The notes under the pieces are model-generated. The model did no database searches. It was not told the DNA's origin and saw nothing but the letters and a program-made list of their open reading frames with translations. From JAFIFT01 sp020051095 (GTDB lineage: Bacteria > Pseudomonadota > Gammaproteobacteria > Legionellales > Legionellaceae), in assembly GCF_964199965.1 (NCBI RefSeq), contig NZ_CAXMZT010000006.1, forward strand, positions 170,802-234,801: 64,000 nt of DNA, read 5' to 3'. Of the stretch, positions 1-8,722 are shown piece after piece (the first letter of the stretch is position 1; the number at the start of each line of letters is the position of its first letter). The translations under genes were made by a program, and so were the position numbers.

Positions 1-91
1 TGCACTTAACCCATAGCCCTTCGGGAACACCTTTTTTATCGCGTGTTTCGGTACGAATTTTTGAAGGAAATAAATTTTTAAGCCAACTCAT
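1..91 (-). CDS. accD: Acetyl-CoA carboxylase carboxyltransferase subunit beta, N-terminal fragment
   Basis: The reverse strand encodes the first 30 residues of a protein starting MSWLKNLFPSK and reaching VPEGLWVKC at the window edge. This matches the AccD N terminus (MSW..., then a basic stretch, then PEG-W-KC, where the Cys is the first ligand of the zinc ribbon). AccD forms the carboxyltransferase half of acetyl-CoA carboxylase with AccA, making malonyl-CoA for fatty-acid synthesis. The gene runs off the left edge, so the catalytic part is not visible. It is divergent from the channel gene at 163. Confidence 0.85.
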   Translation of the reverse strand, partial: MSWLKNLFPSKIRTETRDKKGVPEGLWVKC

Positions 92-162
92 GCTTATATC
101 CGTGACAATTAAAAGATTCTATTATAATCTGATTTATAATACATAATCGATAAAAAAATCAT

Positions 163-882
163 TTGTGGGCGCCATTTGTGATTAAACAACGACTAATCTA
201 CCGATTTATACTAAAAAATCGCATGCGGATATTCTTCGTCATCAGTTGTGCGCTGCTTATTCTATTTCCAATTTCCCAACATCAAGACATTTTACCCACG
301 TCGGGTGTTGAATTATTTTCAAACGCACTTTTATTATTTGGTATCTACCTGGTGAGCCCCAACAAACACCTGTTTGCCGTTTCTGTTCTCACCAGTGCGC
401 TAGCAATTGTCCTCATCTGGTCAAGTAAGTTTTATTTCAGCAAACACCAGCTTCTTTTTGGGCTTTTTTTGGAAGGCATATTATTTATGATTGCCATCTA
501 TTCCATCATATTGCATGTCTTGACCATGCGAAAAATTAATGAAGACAAAATTTTTGGCGCAATTAGCGCCTACCTCTTATTATGTATTTTTTGGGCATTA
601 ATTTACACCATGACTGAAATCTATGACCCCTATTCGTTCTCGTTTTCCACAGGCTTCACCACCGCTTATACGTCCATGGCAGTTCATCGATTCTATTTTA
701 CCCAGTTTCTATATTTTAGCTTCATCACCTTTAGTACCCTAGGATATGGGGATATTCTTCCTTTAACTGCCCCAGCAAGAATCGCAGCCTCCCTTCAAGC
801 CGTTGCAGGGCAACTTTATGTCGCCATATTAATTGCTCGCTTGGTTGGCCTACAAATAATCCAATCTCAAAAAGATCATTAA
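163..882 (+). CDS. Potassium-channel-like membrane protein (two-TM pore domain)
   Basis: A 239-residue membrane protein. Hydrophobic segments lie at about residues 24-40, 50-87 and 96-149. A pore region follows, with the selectivity-filter sequence TLGYGD at residues 192-197, then a last helix at about 210-232. The TxGYGD filter is diagnostic of K+ channels, and the C-terminal part fits the Ion_trans_2 pore family. No cytoplasmic regulatory (RCK) domain follows. The start is uncertain: the frame opens with TTG at 163, with GTG at 178 and ATG at 223 as alternatives, and none has a clear ribosome binding site. TATAAT-like boxes lie at 123-128 and 135-140. Confidence 0.8.
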   Translation: MWAPFVIKQRLIYRFILKNRMRIFFVISCALLILFPISQHQDILPTSGVELFSNALLLFGIYLVSPNKHLFAVSVLTSALAIVLIWSSKFYFSKHQLLFGLFLEGILFMIAIYSIILHVLTMRKINEDKIFGAISAYLLLCIFWALIYTMTEIYDPYSFSFSTGFTTAYTSMAVHRFYFTQFLYFSFITFSTLGYGDILPLTAPARIAASLQAVAGQLYVAILIARLVGLQIIQSQKDH

Positions 883-929
883 AATTCAAAAACAAAGAAT
901 AATCCATCTTTTAAAATCTGAAATGAAAC

Positions 930-956
930 TAAAGTTTTAAATTCTCCGTCCGATAA
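930..956 (+). promoter_or_regulatory. Sigma-28 (FliA) promoter of fliC
   Basis: TAAAGTTT at 930-937, an 11-base spacer, then TCCGATAA at 949-956. The FliA consensus is TAAAGTTT-N11-GCCGATAA, so 15 of 16 consensus positions match and the spacing is exact. It lies about 90 bases upstream of the flagellin start, as expected for a late flagellar gene. Confidence 0.93.
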
Positions 957-1046
957 CTGATGTGAGTACGGTGAAATACCACTGTATTAAAACTAATAAT
1001 ATCAAGTATCCCTTACCAGGGATTCAGGTATGAGGAGAACATTACT

Positions 1047-2474
1047 ATGGCTCAAACGATTAACACAAACGTAATGTCTTTGAATTCACAGCGCAATTTG
1101 AATATGACTCAAAAAGCACTGTCGCAATCGATTCAAAGACTATCATCGGGTTTACGCATTAATTCAGCGAAAGATGACGCAGCAGGTCTTGCTATTTCTG
1201 AGCGTATGTCTGCTCAAATTAGAGGGATGTCTGTTGCAATTCGTAACGCAAATGATGGTATTTCTTTAGCTCAAACCGCTGAAGGTGCGATGCAAGAAAC
1301 GACCAACATTTTGCAACGTATGCGTGAACTATCCTTACAATCAGCAAACTCAACCAACAGCTCAAGTGACCGCCAAGCGCTTCAAGAAGAAGTCACTCAG
1401 CTACAAGATGAGTTGAATCGTATATCTCAAAACACCGAGTTTAACGGTCAACGTATTTTGGACGGTTCGTTTTCAAATGCAAGCTTCCAAGTCGGTGCGA
1501 ACTCTAACCAAACCATTCAGTTTACGATTGGTAGTGTTAAAGCCTCATCCATTGGCGGTATTGCCGATACAACCGGTAGTGAAGTGAGTGCTGCCGCTGC
1601 AACGGATATTACCATTGCCATTGGTGGCGGTGCAACGACTTCTATTACCACATCAGCCAGTTTTACAGGAAGCGCTAATGGTCAAGATTCTACTTCGGCC
1701 TATGCAAAAGCGGCTGCCTTAAATGATGCTAATATTTCTGGTTTCAGCGCAACGGCATCAACATCTGGTACGCAAACAGTCGGCACAATTGGTGGTGCTA
1801 CGTCAACAGATACCTATACACTAACTATCAATGGTGTTTCAGTGTACACAGGTCTTGATGTGAGTACTGCTTTAACAACGACTGCATTAAGAGATGCGAT
1901 TAACACCGTTTCTAACCAAACGGGTGTCATTGCCAGTGAAAGTGCCGGCGATATTACGTTGACAGCTGCGGATGGTAGAAATATCACCGTTGCCGAAAGT
2001 GGTAGTGGTTTCGTTGCAGGTACGGACGGCTTATCGGTTACCGGCGGGGATTTCGACGGTGTGCTCCGTGGAACGATTAACCTCAGTGCCAATGATACCA
2101 TTGCCATTGGTGGTACAGTCGCGACTATCGGTCATGGTACGTCAATTGCTAAAGATACCAACGGTATTGATGATATCGATATCAGTTCAGCAAGTGGCGC
2201 ACAAACGGCGATTAAGCGAATTGATGCGGCATTAAACTCGGTGAACTCTACTCGAGCGCAAATGGGTGCGTTGCAAAACCGCTTTGAGTCTACGATATCT
2301 AACCTTGCCAACGTATCTGAGAACTTATCAGCAGCACGTGGACGTATTCAAGACGCTGACTTTGCGGCAGAGACTGCCAACTTGACAAGAGCTCAGATTC
2401 TACAGCAAGCAGGTATTGCGATGTTAGCGCAAGCAAACGCATCGCCTCAAACTGTACTATCATTATTAGGGTAA
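1047..2474 (+). CDS. fliC: Flagellin
   Basis: The structural subunit of the flagellar filament, exported by the flagellar type III apparatus. The N-terminal D0/D1 region (residues 1 to about 170) has the canonical start (MAQTINTNVMSLNSQRNL, SGLRINSAKDDAAGLAI). The C-terminal D1/D0 region from about residue 385 ends in ILQQAGIAMLAQAN...VLSLLG. The middle (about 175-385) is rich in Thr, Ser, Ala and Gly and forms the variable outer domain. At 475 residues it is a typical flagellin length. AGGAG precedes the ATG. It heads the filament cluster fliC-flaG-fliD-fliS and follows a sigma-28 promoter. Confidence 0.98.
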   Translation: MAQTINTNVMSLNSQRNLNMTQKALSQSIQRLSSGLRINSAKDDAAGLAISERMSAQIRGMSVAIRNANDGISLAQTAEGAMQETTNILQRMRELSLQSANSTNSSSDRQALQEEVTQLQDELNRISQNTEFNGQRILDGSFSNASFQVGANSNQTIQFTIGSVKASSIGGIADTTGSEVSAAAATDITIAIGGGATTSITTSASFTGSANGQDSTSAYAKAAALNDANISGFSATASTSGTQTVGTIGGATSTDTYTLTINGVSVYTGLDVSTALTTTALRDAINTVSNQTGVIASESAGDITLTAADGRNITVAESGSGFVAGTDGLSVTGGDFDGVLRGTINLSANDTIAIGGTVATIGHGTSIAKDTNGIDDIDISSASGAQTAIKRIDAALNSVNSTRAQMGALQNRFESTISNLANVSENLSAARGRIQDADFAAETANLTRAQILQQAGIAMLAQANASPQTVLSLLG

Positions 2475-2494
2475 GGTATAAACATATTACCTTA
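2472..2494 (+). other. Inverted repeat overlapping the fliC stop codon
   Basis: TAAGGTA (2472-2478) and TACCTTA (2488-2494) form perfect 7-base arms with a 9-base spacer. The left arm begins with the fliC stop codon TAA. It may protect the 3' end of the flagellin mRNA or add to the terminator just downstream; its role is inferred. Confidence 0.4.
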
Positions 2495-2503
2495 ATTACT
2501 AAC

Positions 2504-2534
2504 GCCTTGCGGCTTATGCCGCAAGGCAATTTGT
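2504..2534 (+). terminator. Hairpin terminator after fliC
   Basis: GCCTTGCGGC (2504-2513) and GCCGCAAGGC (2518-2527) form a perfect 10-bp stem with a TTAT loop, followed by a short T-rich tail (AATTTGTCCT). It would separate the very abundant flagellin transcript from flaG-fliD-fliS, or reduce read-through into them. Confidence 0.75.
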
Positions 2535-2561
2535 CCTCTGACGGGACATGAGGAGATTGAG

Positions 2562-2840
2562 ATGGATGTTTCATTTGATCGTTCAATCAATTCAGTAAGC
2601 AGTCCTGAAAGTCAGCGGGTTGAAAAACAACAACAAACAAAACCGGTTGTACAATCAGTCACAAGCTTAACTGATAGAGATATTCAGCAAGCAATTGACA
2701 AAGCCACAGGTCTCTTGCAGACCATTGTCACGGAAAAATTATCCGATGAAATTATTCGCAAAATGCCACCGGATGAATATTTGAATATGTTATCATTACT
2801 CGATAATATAATAAGTGGTTCAGTGGATGAGAGTGTTTAA
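2562..2840 (+). CDS. flaG: FlaG family flagellar protein
   Basis: A 92-residue protein between fliC and fliD, the usual place of flaG in polar flagellates. The N-terminal 30 residues are polar and low in complexity. The C-terminal part (DRDIQQAIDKATGLLQTIVTEKLSDEIIRKMPPDEYLNMLSLLD) fits the short FlaG family by length and position. FlaG is reported to affect filament length. GAGGAG precedes the ATG. The call relies on context more than on a strong motif. Confidence 0.8.
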   Translation: MDVSFDRSINSVSSPESQRVEKQQQTKPVVQSVTSLTDRDIQQAIDKATGLLQTIVTEKLSDEIIRKMPPDEYLNMLSLLDNIISGSVDESV

Positions 2841-2861
2841 TTAACGCTTAAGGATAGAAGA

Positions 2862-4541
2862 ATGAACGGGATTAGTTCACCAGGTGTCGGCTCGGGGTTA
2901 CCAATTCAGGATTTAGTCACACAGCTTGTGACTGCTGAAACACAAGCGCAAGTGAATCGAATCACACGCTTAAATGCCCGCTATAATACCGAACTATCCA
3001 TCCTAGGAAAAATAAAAAGCGGTCTTGCAGGCCTTCAATCAAAAATGGCCTCACTGTCTGATTTAAATCAATTCTATGGATTTAGCACATCATCATCCGA
3101 TTCTTCTTATGTGACCGCATCGAGCAATATCAATGCTGTTGCTGGAAGCTACCAAGTTGAAGTTCAACAATTAGCTGCCAAGCAGTCGTTAGCCAGCCAA
3201 TCGATTGCTGACCCATCAGCAACACTCGGCTCAGGTACCCTCACTATTGATTTCGGAACCTACGATGCCGGCAAAACAACCTTCACACCCAATGCGGATG
3301 AAGATTCTGTCATTATCAATATTGCACCCGGCTCGGATGATTTGTTTAGCATACGCGATGCCATCAATGACAGTAATTCGGGTGTCACAGCAAGTATCGT
3401 CAGCGATAGTCAAGGAGCGCGCTTAACGATTACGAGCAAAGCATCCGGAGAAGATTTATCCATGCGCATTACCGTATCGGATAACGATGGCAATAATACC
3501 GATAATGCAGGCCTTTCTCAGCTAGCCTATGACCCGGTCAATACAGTTCAAAACATGAGTGAATCCGTTACTGCAGCAAATAGCAAGGTGCGAATCAATG
3601 GGTTATTGCTAGAACAAAGCAGCAACACCCTATCCGATGCAATTGAAGGAATTACTTTTACTCTAAAAAAAGCTGAAATCGGAAAAATAGTGGATATTAC
3701 GGTCTCTCATGATACCAATAAATTGAAAAATGCAGTGGGAGAATTTGTCAACAAATACAATGAAACCATATCCCTACTCCATGAATACACCGGCTATAAT
3801 GCAGAGACAAAAGAAGGCGGTTATTTCCAAAGTGATACCAGCTTACGCACGTTGAAATCGGCCCTATCCAATCTGATTGGTCAAACAATTGATACAGGTG
3901 GTCCGTTACAAACGTTGGCTGATATTGGCATTAAAACGAAAGCAAACGGTCTCTTAGAATTAAACGATAGCCAATTTACCAAACAACTGGAAGATAACTA
4001 CGAGTATATCGGCGCATTATTTTCCCGCACGGCAACCACGACTGACAATGGTCTTCGTGTCAATACCATTGGCAAAGACGTCAAAGCAGGCACCTACAAT
4101 ATTACGATTGACACCTACACACCCGGTAGCGAATTAACAGGTACCATTGGTGGCGTTTATGCCAATTCCACCGATGGCAAAGTGTTAAACGGAACTGGCG
4201 ACTTTAAGGGATTGTCCATTGAGGTACTAAGTGGCAGTACGGGTTCTCGCGGACAAATCACCGTAAGGGATGGGATTGCTATTCAATTTGACCAGTTAAT
4301 AGAAAGCTATCTTAGCAAAGACGGAACGCTGACCCAGAAAACGGACGCCATTACCAAACGTCAGGAAAAACTGACTGTTGACCAAACGAACTTAGATGCC
4401 CGCGCTCAAAAACTCCAGCAACGTTACCTGGATCAGTTCATTGCGTTGGATACCCTCATTTCTCAATTACAATCAACCAGTAGCTTTCTCACCCAACAAT
4501 TAGGCAACCTGCCTCAATTTAATTCGGGAGGTAATAACTAA
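2862..4541 (+). CDS. fliD: Flagellar filament cap protein
   Basis: FliD (HAP2) caps the growing filament and helps insert flagellin. The N terminus (NGISSPGVGSGLPIQDLVTQLVTAE) and the coiled C terminus (KTDAITKRQEKLTVDQTNLDAR..., ending in SSFLTQQL) are characteristic. At 559 residues it is slightly larger than the enteric protein. AAGGA precedes the ATG. Its stop codon overlaps the fliS start by one base (TAATG), so the two are translationally coupled. Confidence 0.97.
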   Translation: MNGISSPGVGSGLPIQDLVTQLVTAETQAQVNRITRLNARYNTELSILGKIKSGLAGLQSKMASLSDLNQFYGFSTSSSDSSYVTASSNINAVAGSYQVEVQQLAAKQSLASQSIADPSATLGSGTLTIDFGTYDAGKTTFTPNADEDSVIINIAPGSDDLFSIRDAINDSNSGVTASIVSDSQGARLTITSKASGEDLSMRITVSDNDGNNTDNAGLSQLAYDPVNTVQNMSESVTAANSKVRINGLLLEQSSNTLSDAIEGITFTLKKAEIGKIVDITVSHDTNKLKNAVGEFVNKYNETISLLHEYTGYNAETKEGGYFQSDTSLRTLKSALSNLIGQTIDTGGPLQTLADIGIKTKANGLLELNDSQFTKQLEDNYEYIGALFSRTATTTDNGLRVNTIGKDVKAGTYNITIDTYTPGSELTGTIGGVYANSTDGKVLNGTGDFKGLSIEVLSGSTGSRGQITVRDGIAIQFDQLIESYLSKDGTLTQKTDAITKRQEKLTVDQTNLDARAQKLQQRYLDQFIALDTLISQLQSTSSFLTQQLGNLPQFNSGGNN

Positions 4542-4948
4542 TGAAAAATCATTACGAGCAAGCCCTCAATCAATATAAAAATATTGATTTGCAAGCCCGA
4601 ATTGAGGAAGCAACGCCTTATGAATTGATATTATTGCTTCTTCAAGGTGCACGATCGCATATCTCTTCTGCTATCAACCATATTGAGCACAAGCAATTGA
4701 GCCAAAAGGGAGAGCGAATTGGTAAGGCAATTAGCATCTTAGATGAACTAAGACACGCCTTGAACCATGACGTTGATCCTCAAATGACGGGTAATTTAGA
4801 CCAGTTATATGACTACATTCAACGAATCTTACTTAAAGCAAACTTGGATAATAGTACTGACCTTCTCCGTGAAGCAGCAGCTCTTTTGGGCCAAGTGCAT
4901 ACTGCCTGGCTTGGCGTTAATGAAAAGGCGTCGGGCACAACCGGTTAA
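4541..4948 (+). CDS. fliS: Flagellin export chaperone
   Basis: FliS binds the C terminus of flagellin in the cytoplasm and prevents early polymerization. The 135-residue helical protein has the usual N-terminal YxxxDLQARIEEATPYELILLLLQGA segment and the central RIGKAISILDELRHALN helix. GGAGG lies upstream inside fliD. The gene ends only 6 bases from the stop codon of the convergent gene at 4955, and no separate terminator is visible between them. Confidence 0.96.
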   Translation: MKNHYEQALNQYKNIDLQARIEEATPYELILLLLQGARSHISSAINHIEHKQLSQKGERIGKAISILDELRHALNHDVDPQMTGNLDQLYDYIQRILLKANLDNSTDLLREAAALLGQVHTAWLGVNEKASGTTG

Positions 4949-4954
4949 GTGAGC

Positions 4955-5338
4955 TTATTGCTTACAGGGCTTATCAACGAAGTTAACAATCACTACCGTG
5001 TTATTATAAGATTGCTTATTCCAGGCTTGCCCATATGCGAGCAAAAATACCGCATCTTTACCACTATCATCTTTTTCAATTTTCTTAAAATTAAAAGTCA
5101 TCATGCCCCCTGCCCCTATCCGCTTAGTTTTAGGTGCCACAAATGTTGCCTTTTCCTTTTGAAATCGTGTTTGGTTATAATCGACCACTTGCCAACTATA
5201 CCCTGTTGTTGGATTAGCAGGTAACTGAAATGAAATCGATGAGCACTGCTTACTTTGTTCAATCGTTTGAAGAGGGTTTGCCATTGCCGTGGAAGCCATA
5301 AAACCACAACTAATCAATGTCAAAATATGCTTTTTCAT
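4955..5338 (-). CDS. Chagasin-like (inhibitor family I42) secreted cysteine-protease inhibitor
   Basis: A 127-residue protein with a signal peptide (MKKHILTLISCGFMASTAMA, cleavage near residue 20). It has the chagasin loop motif NPTTGYSW at 42-49 and a Gly-rich second loop, GAGGMM, at 75-80. Chagasin-family inhibitors plug papain-like cysteine proteases with three loops. The third loop usually contains RPW; here it reads YGQAW (102-106), so the Trp is kept but Arg-Pro is not. The start at 5338 is preceded by AAAGGTGAT. It lies 22 bases downstream of the lipase-like gene and is probably cotranscribed with it. The target protease is unknown. Confidence 0.82.
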   Translation of the reverse strand: MKKHILTLISCGFMASTAMANPLQTIEQSKQCSSISFQLPANPTTGYSWQVVDYNQTRFQKEKATFVAPKTKRIGAGGMMTFNFKKIEKDDSGKDAVFLLAYGQAWNKQSYNNTVVIVNFVDKPCKQ

Positions 5339-5360
5339 GTCATCACCTTTAAAAAAAATG

Positions 5361-6734
5361 TCATTTTGGGCCAAGTGTAACCGTATCATCTTGCTGGTCA
5401 CTCTGATTAAAATCATCTAAACAGGCGCTAACTCGCTCAATCGATTTTTCAGTCAGCTTGCGCACACCATCCATTAACAAAGCGGTACCATTTACAATCG
5501 CTTTGAGTAACAAGTTTACCAAAGAGACCATCTCACACACTAAAGCCGCTAGTAAACAACACGTTGTTAATACGACAGCCTTTGCTAGACGATATAATGG
5601 TATCACCAGATAACGCCATGGCAATAGAAAAAACGTATAGCCAATTGCGCGAAGGCCTGTATACAATATTATATTATTGATGGTTCGCATGCTTTTATCG
5701 TGATCGTGTGGCTCTTTGATGAAGCGTGTATGACTGGAACGGGCAAAGTTGACAAAATGATGGGTTAAGAAATTGGGGCATTCTTTGTCGAGCTCACCGC
5801 GCAATATAATCCAATCAGGCTTCCATGTCCCCATGATTGACACCGGATCGGCCCCTTGTTTAATGACGAACACCGCGGGCTTAGTTACTAAGCTGTCCCA
5901 AAGATCAATCTTCTTAAGCGAACTATTTTCAACCAGTCCCGCTGGATTCAGCGCATAAACATGGCTACATCGATCCCCTAAATTGCAAGCGGTAAGTAAC
6001 GATAGCGCCCCCCCCAGACTGACTCCTGTGACATTTATTTTACGATTAGGAAATTGGTCAAACCATCGTTCAATTTCTGCTTTGCCAGACATATACAGAT
6101 CATGACCAACCGTTTTGAATGGCTTCATATCGGTCATCAATTGTGTCATAAATCCATTGCCACTTGGATAAGTCGTTCCCTGATAAACGAGCCACGGCGA
6201 GGCATCCTTATCATTTCCTTGCGGTGATAACCCATAGGCCCACACCCTATCATCATCATTAAAGACATAAGGAATATTTTTATAACTTGCAGTTAAATCG
6301 ATTGGGTTAATTTGACAGGAAACCATTTTCCATTGCTCATTAACTAACTGAGGGATCTCAATAACGCTCTCTTTTTCAGGATAAGAAAAAGGCACATAGC
6401 TTAAAACACTCGCAATTAATATCGATGCTTGTCGCTGTTGCTGTTCATTCAGCGTTTGATGTTGAAGCTGGTAGCCAATATAAGATAGACCTTCTTGCAG
6501 TACTTCAAACATATACTTTCGTTGAATGGCTGTGGCATCATAAAAGGCAAACTTCACGGTATCCAAATTGAGCGCCTGCTGCCAGCCTATCACTTGCTCA
6601 AGCATTAATAAACGGACAAAATTACGAGCATTTGCCCGCACTCTATCATCGCCTGTCAGGTTATCGAGCGATTCGAATCCTTTTTCAACAAAAAAATCGA
6701 GCGTTAGGCCGCCAGCATACACTTCTTTCGCCAT
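5361..6734 (-). CDS. Lipase-like alpha/beta hydrolase with C-terminal membrane segments
   Basis: A 457-residue protein. The nucleophile elbow GVSLG lies at residues 237-241 (Ser239), followed by GALSLLTACNLGDRCSHVYALNPAG, as in class 3 lipase-type hydrolases. No signal peptide is visible. Residues about 352-425 are strongly hydrophobic (several short segments around FFLLPWRYLVIPLYRL and LTTCCLLAALVCEMVSLVNLLL), so the C terminus is probably membrane-associated. The substrate is unknown. The layout of a hydrolase plus C-terminal hydrophobic region also occurs in effectors of intracellular bacteria, but there is no direct evidence of secretion here. The start has only a weak AGG upstream. Confidence 0.7.
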   Translation of the reverse strand: MAKEVYAGGLTLDFFVEKGFESLDNLTGDDRVRANARNFVRLLMLEQVIGWQQALNLDTVKFAFYDATAIQRKYMFEVLQEGLSYIGYQLQHQTLNEQQQRQASILIASVLSYVPFSYPEKESVIEIPQLVNEQWKMVSCQINPIDLTASYKNIPYVFNDDDRVWAYGLSPQGNDKDASPWLVYQGTTYPSGNGFMTQLMTDMKPFKTVGHDLYMSGKAEIERWFDQFPNRKINVTGVSLGGALSLLTACNLGDRCSHVYALNPAGLVENSSLKKIDLWDSLVTKPAVFVIKQGADPVSIMGTWKPDWIILRGELDKECPNFLTHHFVNFARSSHTRFIKEPHDHDKSMRTINNIILYTGLRAIGYTFFLLPWRYLVIPLYRLAKAVVLTTCCLLAALVCEMVSLVNLLLKAIVNGTALLMDGVRKLTEKSIERVSACLDDFNQSDQQDDTVTLGPK

Positions 6735-6920
6735 ATTAACCTAGTATCATTGTCAGAAACTTCGCTTTAGGCCAATCTCAATTTGCGGTGACATTGGCCT
6801 CCTGAAAGTTAATTGCTTAGATTATATCATGATAGGATGAATTGTTTATGACCATTTTGACATTTCAGCGAATTCGCTTATCATAATGACTCTTGTCACA
6901 ATCATTTCACAACAATCATC

Positions 6921-7163
6921 ATGACAAAATTACTTCAAACATACAATAGCAATGCATGGATTGTTGAAATGTTCTTCATTATTCTTTGTGCTGCAATCAT
7001 TCATTTCATTGCGTCGAAACTATTGTCTCGCCTACACCGCAAGGCTGAGAAAACTCGAATTATCAATAGTACTCGCAACCATGGTGCACAATGCGCCTTT
7101 CCAACGCAAACCATCCATTTGCAAAATGAGATGGCCTTGAAAGCACTTGAAGAGGCGAATTGA
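6921..7163 (+). CDS. Small single-pass membrane protein, possibly a remnant of an MscS-like channel
   Basis: Encodes 80 residues with one transmembrane helix at about 14-36, followed by a basic segment (SRLHRKAEKTR). The segment around this junction (WIVEMFFIILCAAIIHFIASKLLSRLHRKAEKTR) resembles the N-terminal helix of MscS-type mechanosensitive channels, where KTR is normally followed by WDDAL. Here the similarity stops at that point. It may be a truncated gene or an unrelated small protein. Its stop codon is one base before the lnt start, so the two are probably cotranscribed. Confidence 0.45.
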   Translation: MTKLLQTYNSNAWIVEMFFIILCAAIIHFIASKLLSRLHRKAEKTRIINSTRNHGAQCAFPTQTIHLQNEMALKALEEAN

Positions 7164-7164
7164 G

Positions 7165-8673
7165 ATGCAATTTACCCTGGGTAAAGTGAAACGCGGCATT
7201 TTTGAAGCAGTCCCTTTAATCATCGCAGGACTCCTGCTTCCTTTATCGTTTTCACCCTTTCACCTCTCCGGGTTTGCTTTCCTATCGCTTGCTTGGCTAA
7301 TTGTGCGCCTAGATAAGAAAATAAACCCATTTACCAGTGGTTTTATTTTTGGGTTGGCATTTTTTGGATTTGGTATTTCGTGGATTTATAATAGTATCCA
7401 TCAGTTTGGGCATCTCCCCCCACTTATCGCCTTTATGGTTACCTCCCTCTTTGTTGCTTATTTAGCAATCTACCCAGCCATAACGAGCTGGCTTTACCTA
7501 AAACTGAAACAACCTTTTGCCAGCCCCTTGTTTTATAGTGCCCTCTTTGCCACCTTGTGGACAATGAGTGAATGGTTACGGGGGCATTTATTCACCGGCT
7601 TTCCCTGGTTACAAGTCGGGTTTGGCCAAATTGATAGCCCGCTTGGCAAGCTTATCCCAATTATCGGTGTCTATGGCACAACGTTTCTAGTCGTCTTTAT
7701 CGGCGGCTTAGTCGCAAGCCTATTTACCTATAAAGGCCTGAAGCGAATGGGCGTGCAAATATTTCTGGTTATCTTTTTATTAGGTTTACATCAATGGCAA
7801 CCAAAACCTTGGACTACCCTGATTGATAAACCCATGAGTGTGGGGGTTGTTCAAGCAAACTTATCCATGCGAGACAAGTGGGATGAATCTTATTTTTGGC
7901 GTCTGATTAGCCACTATCAAAAAGCAATCTATCAATTGTTAGGAAAAGATTTAATTATTTTGCCTGAATCGGCTATTCCAGTCCCTGCGGAAATGATTGC
8001 CGAGGAAATGAATGCATTTGACTCAGTCACCAAGAAATTTGGATCCGCTTTATTAGTCGGTATTCCTCAAGAAGATGAACAAACTGAGCAGCAGCGATAT
8101 TACAATAGTTTGACCGTTCTTGGACAAGGTGAAGGCATCTATCGAAAGCAACAGCTCGTGCCTTTCGGAGAATATTTACCTAAACCTTTTCAATTTCTGA
8201 ATCATTGGGCACCCCTTGCTAGTGCGAATATGTTGCCAGGCGATAATAAACAATCCCTGCCTCTGGCCAAAAGAAGACCATTTGCTACGCTAATCTGTTA
8301 TGAACTTGCTTATGATCATTTACTAAGAAAGCAGCTGCCGGATGCGCAATGGCTTGTCAGTATTAGTGATGACGGTTGGTTTGGGTATTCGTTAGCGCCT
8401 TTTCAACAACAACAAATGGCTCAAGTCCGCTCCTTGCAAACCGGACGCTATCAGATTATGGCCAATAACGATGGTTTATCGGCCGTGATTGATAGCATCG
8501 GAACCATCAGTGCCAGTTTACCTGCCTTTACATCCGGCATATTATCTAACCAGATATTTCCAGCAACCGGTATGACACCATGGTCCAATTGGGGAAATTG
8601 GCCAATACTGATACTTTGCCTCCTCATCATTTTCTATTCGATCACTAAAAAAGCCATCGATATCCTCAAATAA
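7165..8673 (+). CDS. lnt: Apolipoprotein N-acyltransferase
   Basis: Lnt adds the third acyl chain to the N-terminal Cys of lipoproteins in the inner membrane. The N-terminal half has about six hydrophobic helices, including LSFSPFHLSGFAFLSLAWL and EWLRGHLFTGFPWLQVGFGQ. The C-terminal nitrilase-type domain has the triad context: LPESAIP (Glu), RKQQLVPFGEYLP (Lys) and LICYELAY (Cys). Length 502 residues. I chose ATG 7165 over the upstream TTG at 7147 because AGAGG at 7151-7155 is correctly spaced. Confidence 0.96.
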   Translation: MQFTLGKVKRGIFEAVPLIIAGLLLPLSFSPFHLSGFAFLSLAWLIVRLDKKINPFTSGFIFGLAFFGFGISWIYNSIHQFGHLPPLIAFMVTSLFVAYLAIYPAITSWLYLKLKQPFASPLFYSALFATLWTMSEWLRGHLFTGFPWLQVGFGQIDSPLGKLIPIIGVYGTTFLVVFIGGLVASLFTYKGLKRMGVQIFLVIFLLGLHQWQPKPWTTLIDKPMSVGVVQANLSMRDKWDESYFWRLISHYQKAIYQLLGKDLIILPESAIPVPAEMIAEEMNAFDSVTKKFGSALLVGIPQEDEQTEQQRYYNSLTVLGQGEGIYRKQQLVPFGEYLPKPFQFLNHWAPLASANMLPGDNKQSLPLAKRRPFATLICYELAYDHLLRKQLPDAQWLVSISDDGWFGYSLAPFQQQQMAQVRSLQTGRYQIMANNDGLSAVIDSIGTISASLPAFTSGILSNQIFPATGMTPWSNWGNWPILILCLLIIFYSITKKAIDILK

Positions 8674-8722
8674 GCTTGAGTCATCGCGTTATTTTTTCTC
8701 CAATAAGCCGCACCAGGTCAGG

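Noticed and set aside
1814..2235. Extra genes inside fliC on both strands
   Set aside because: Frames overlap the well-supported flagellin and encode no recognisable protein.
4949..5307. Overlapping frames over the chagasin-like gene
   Set aside because: They lack binding sites, and the I42 frame has a signal peptide and family motifs.
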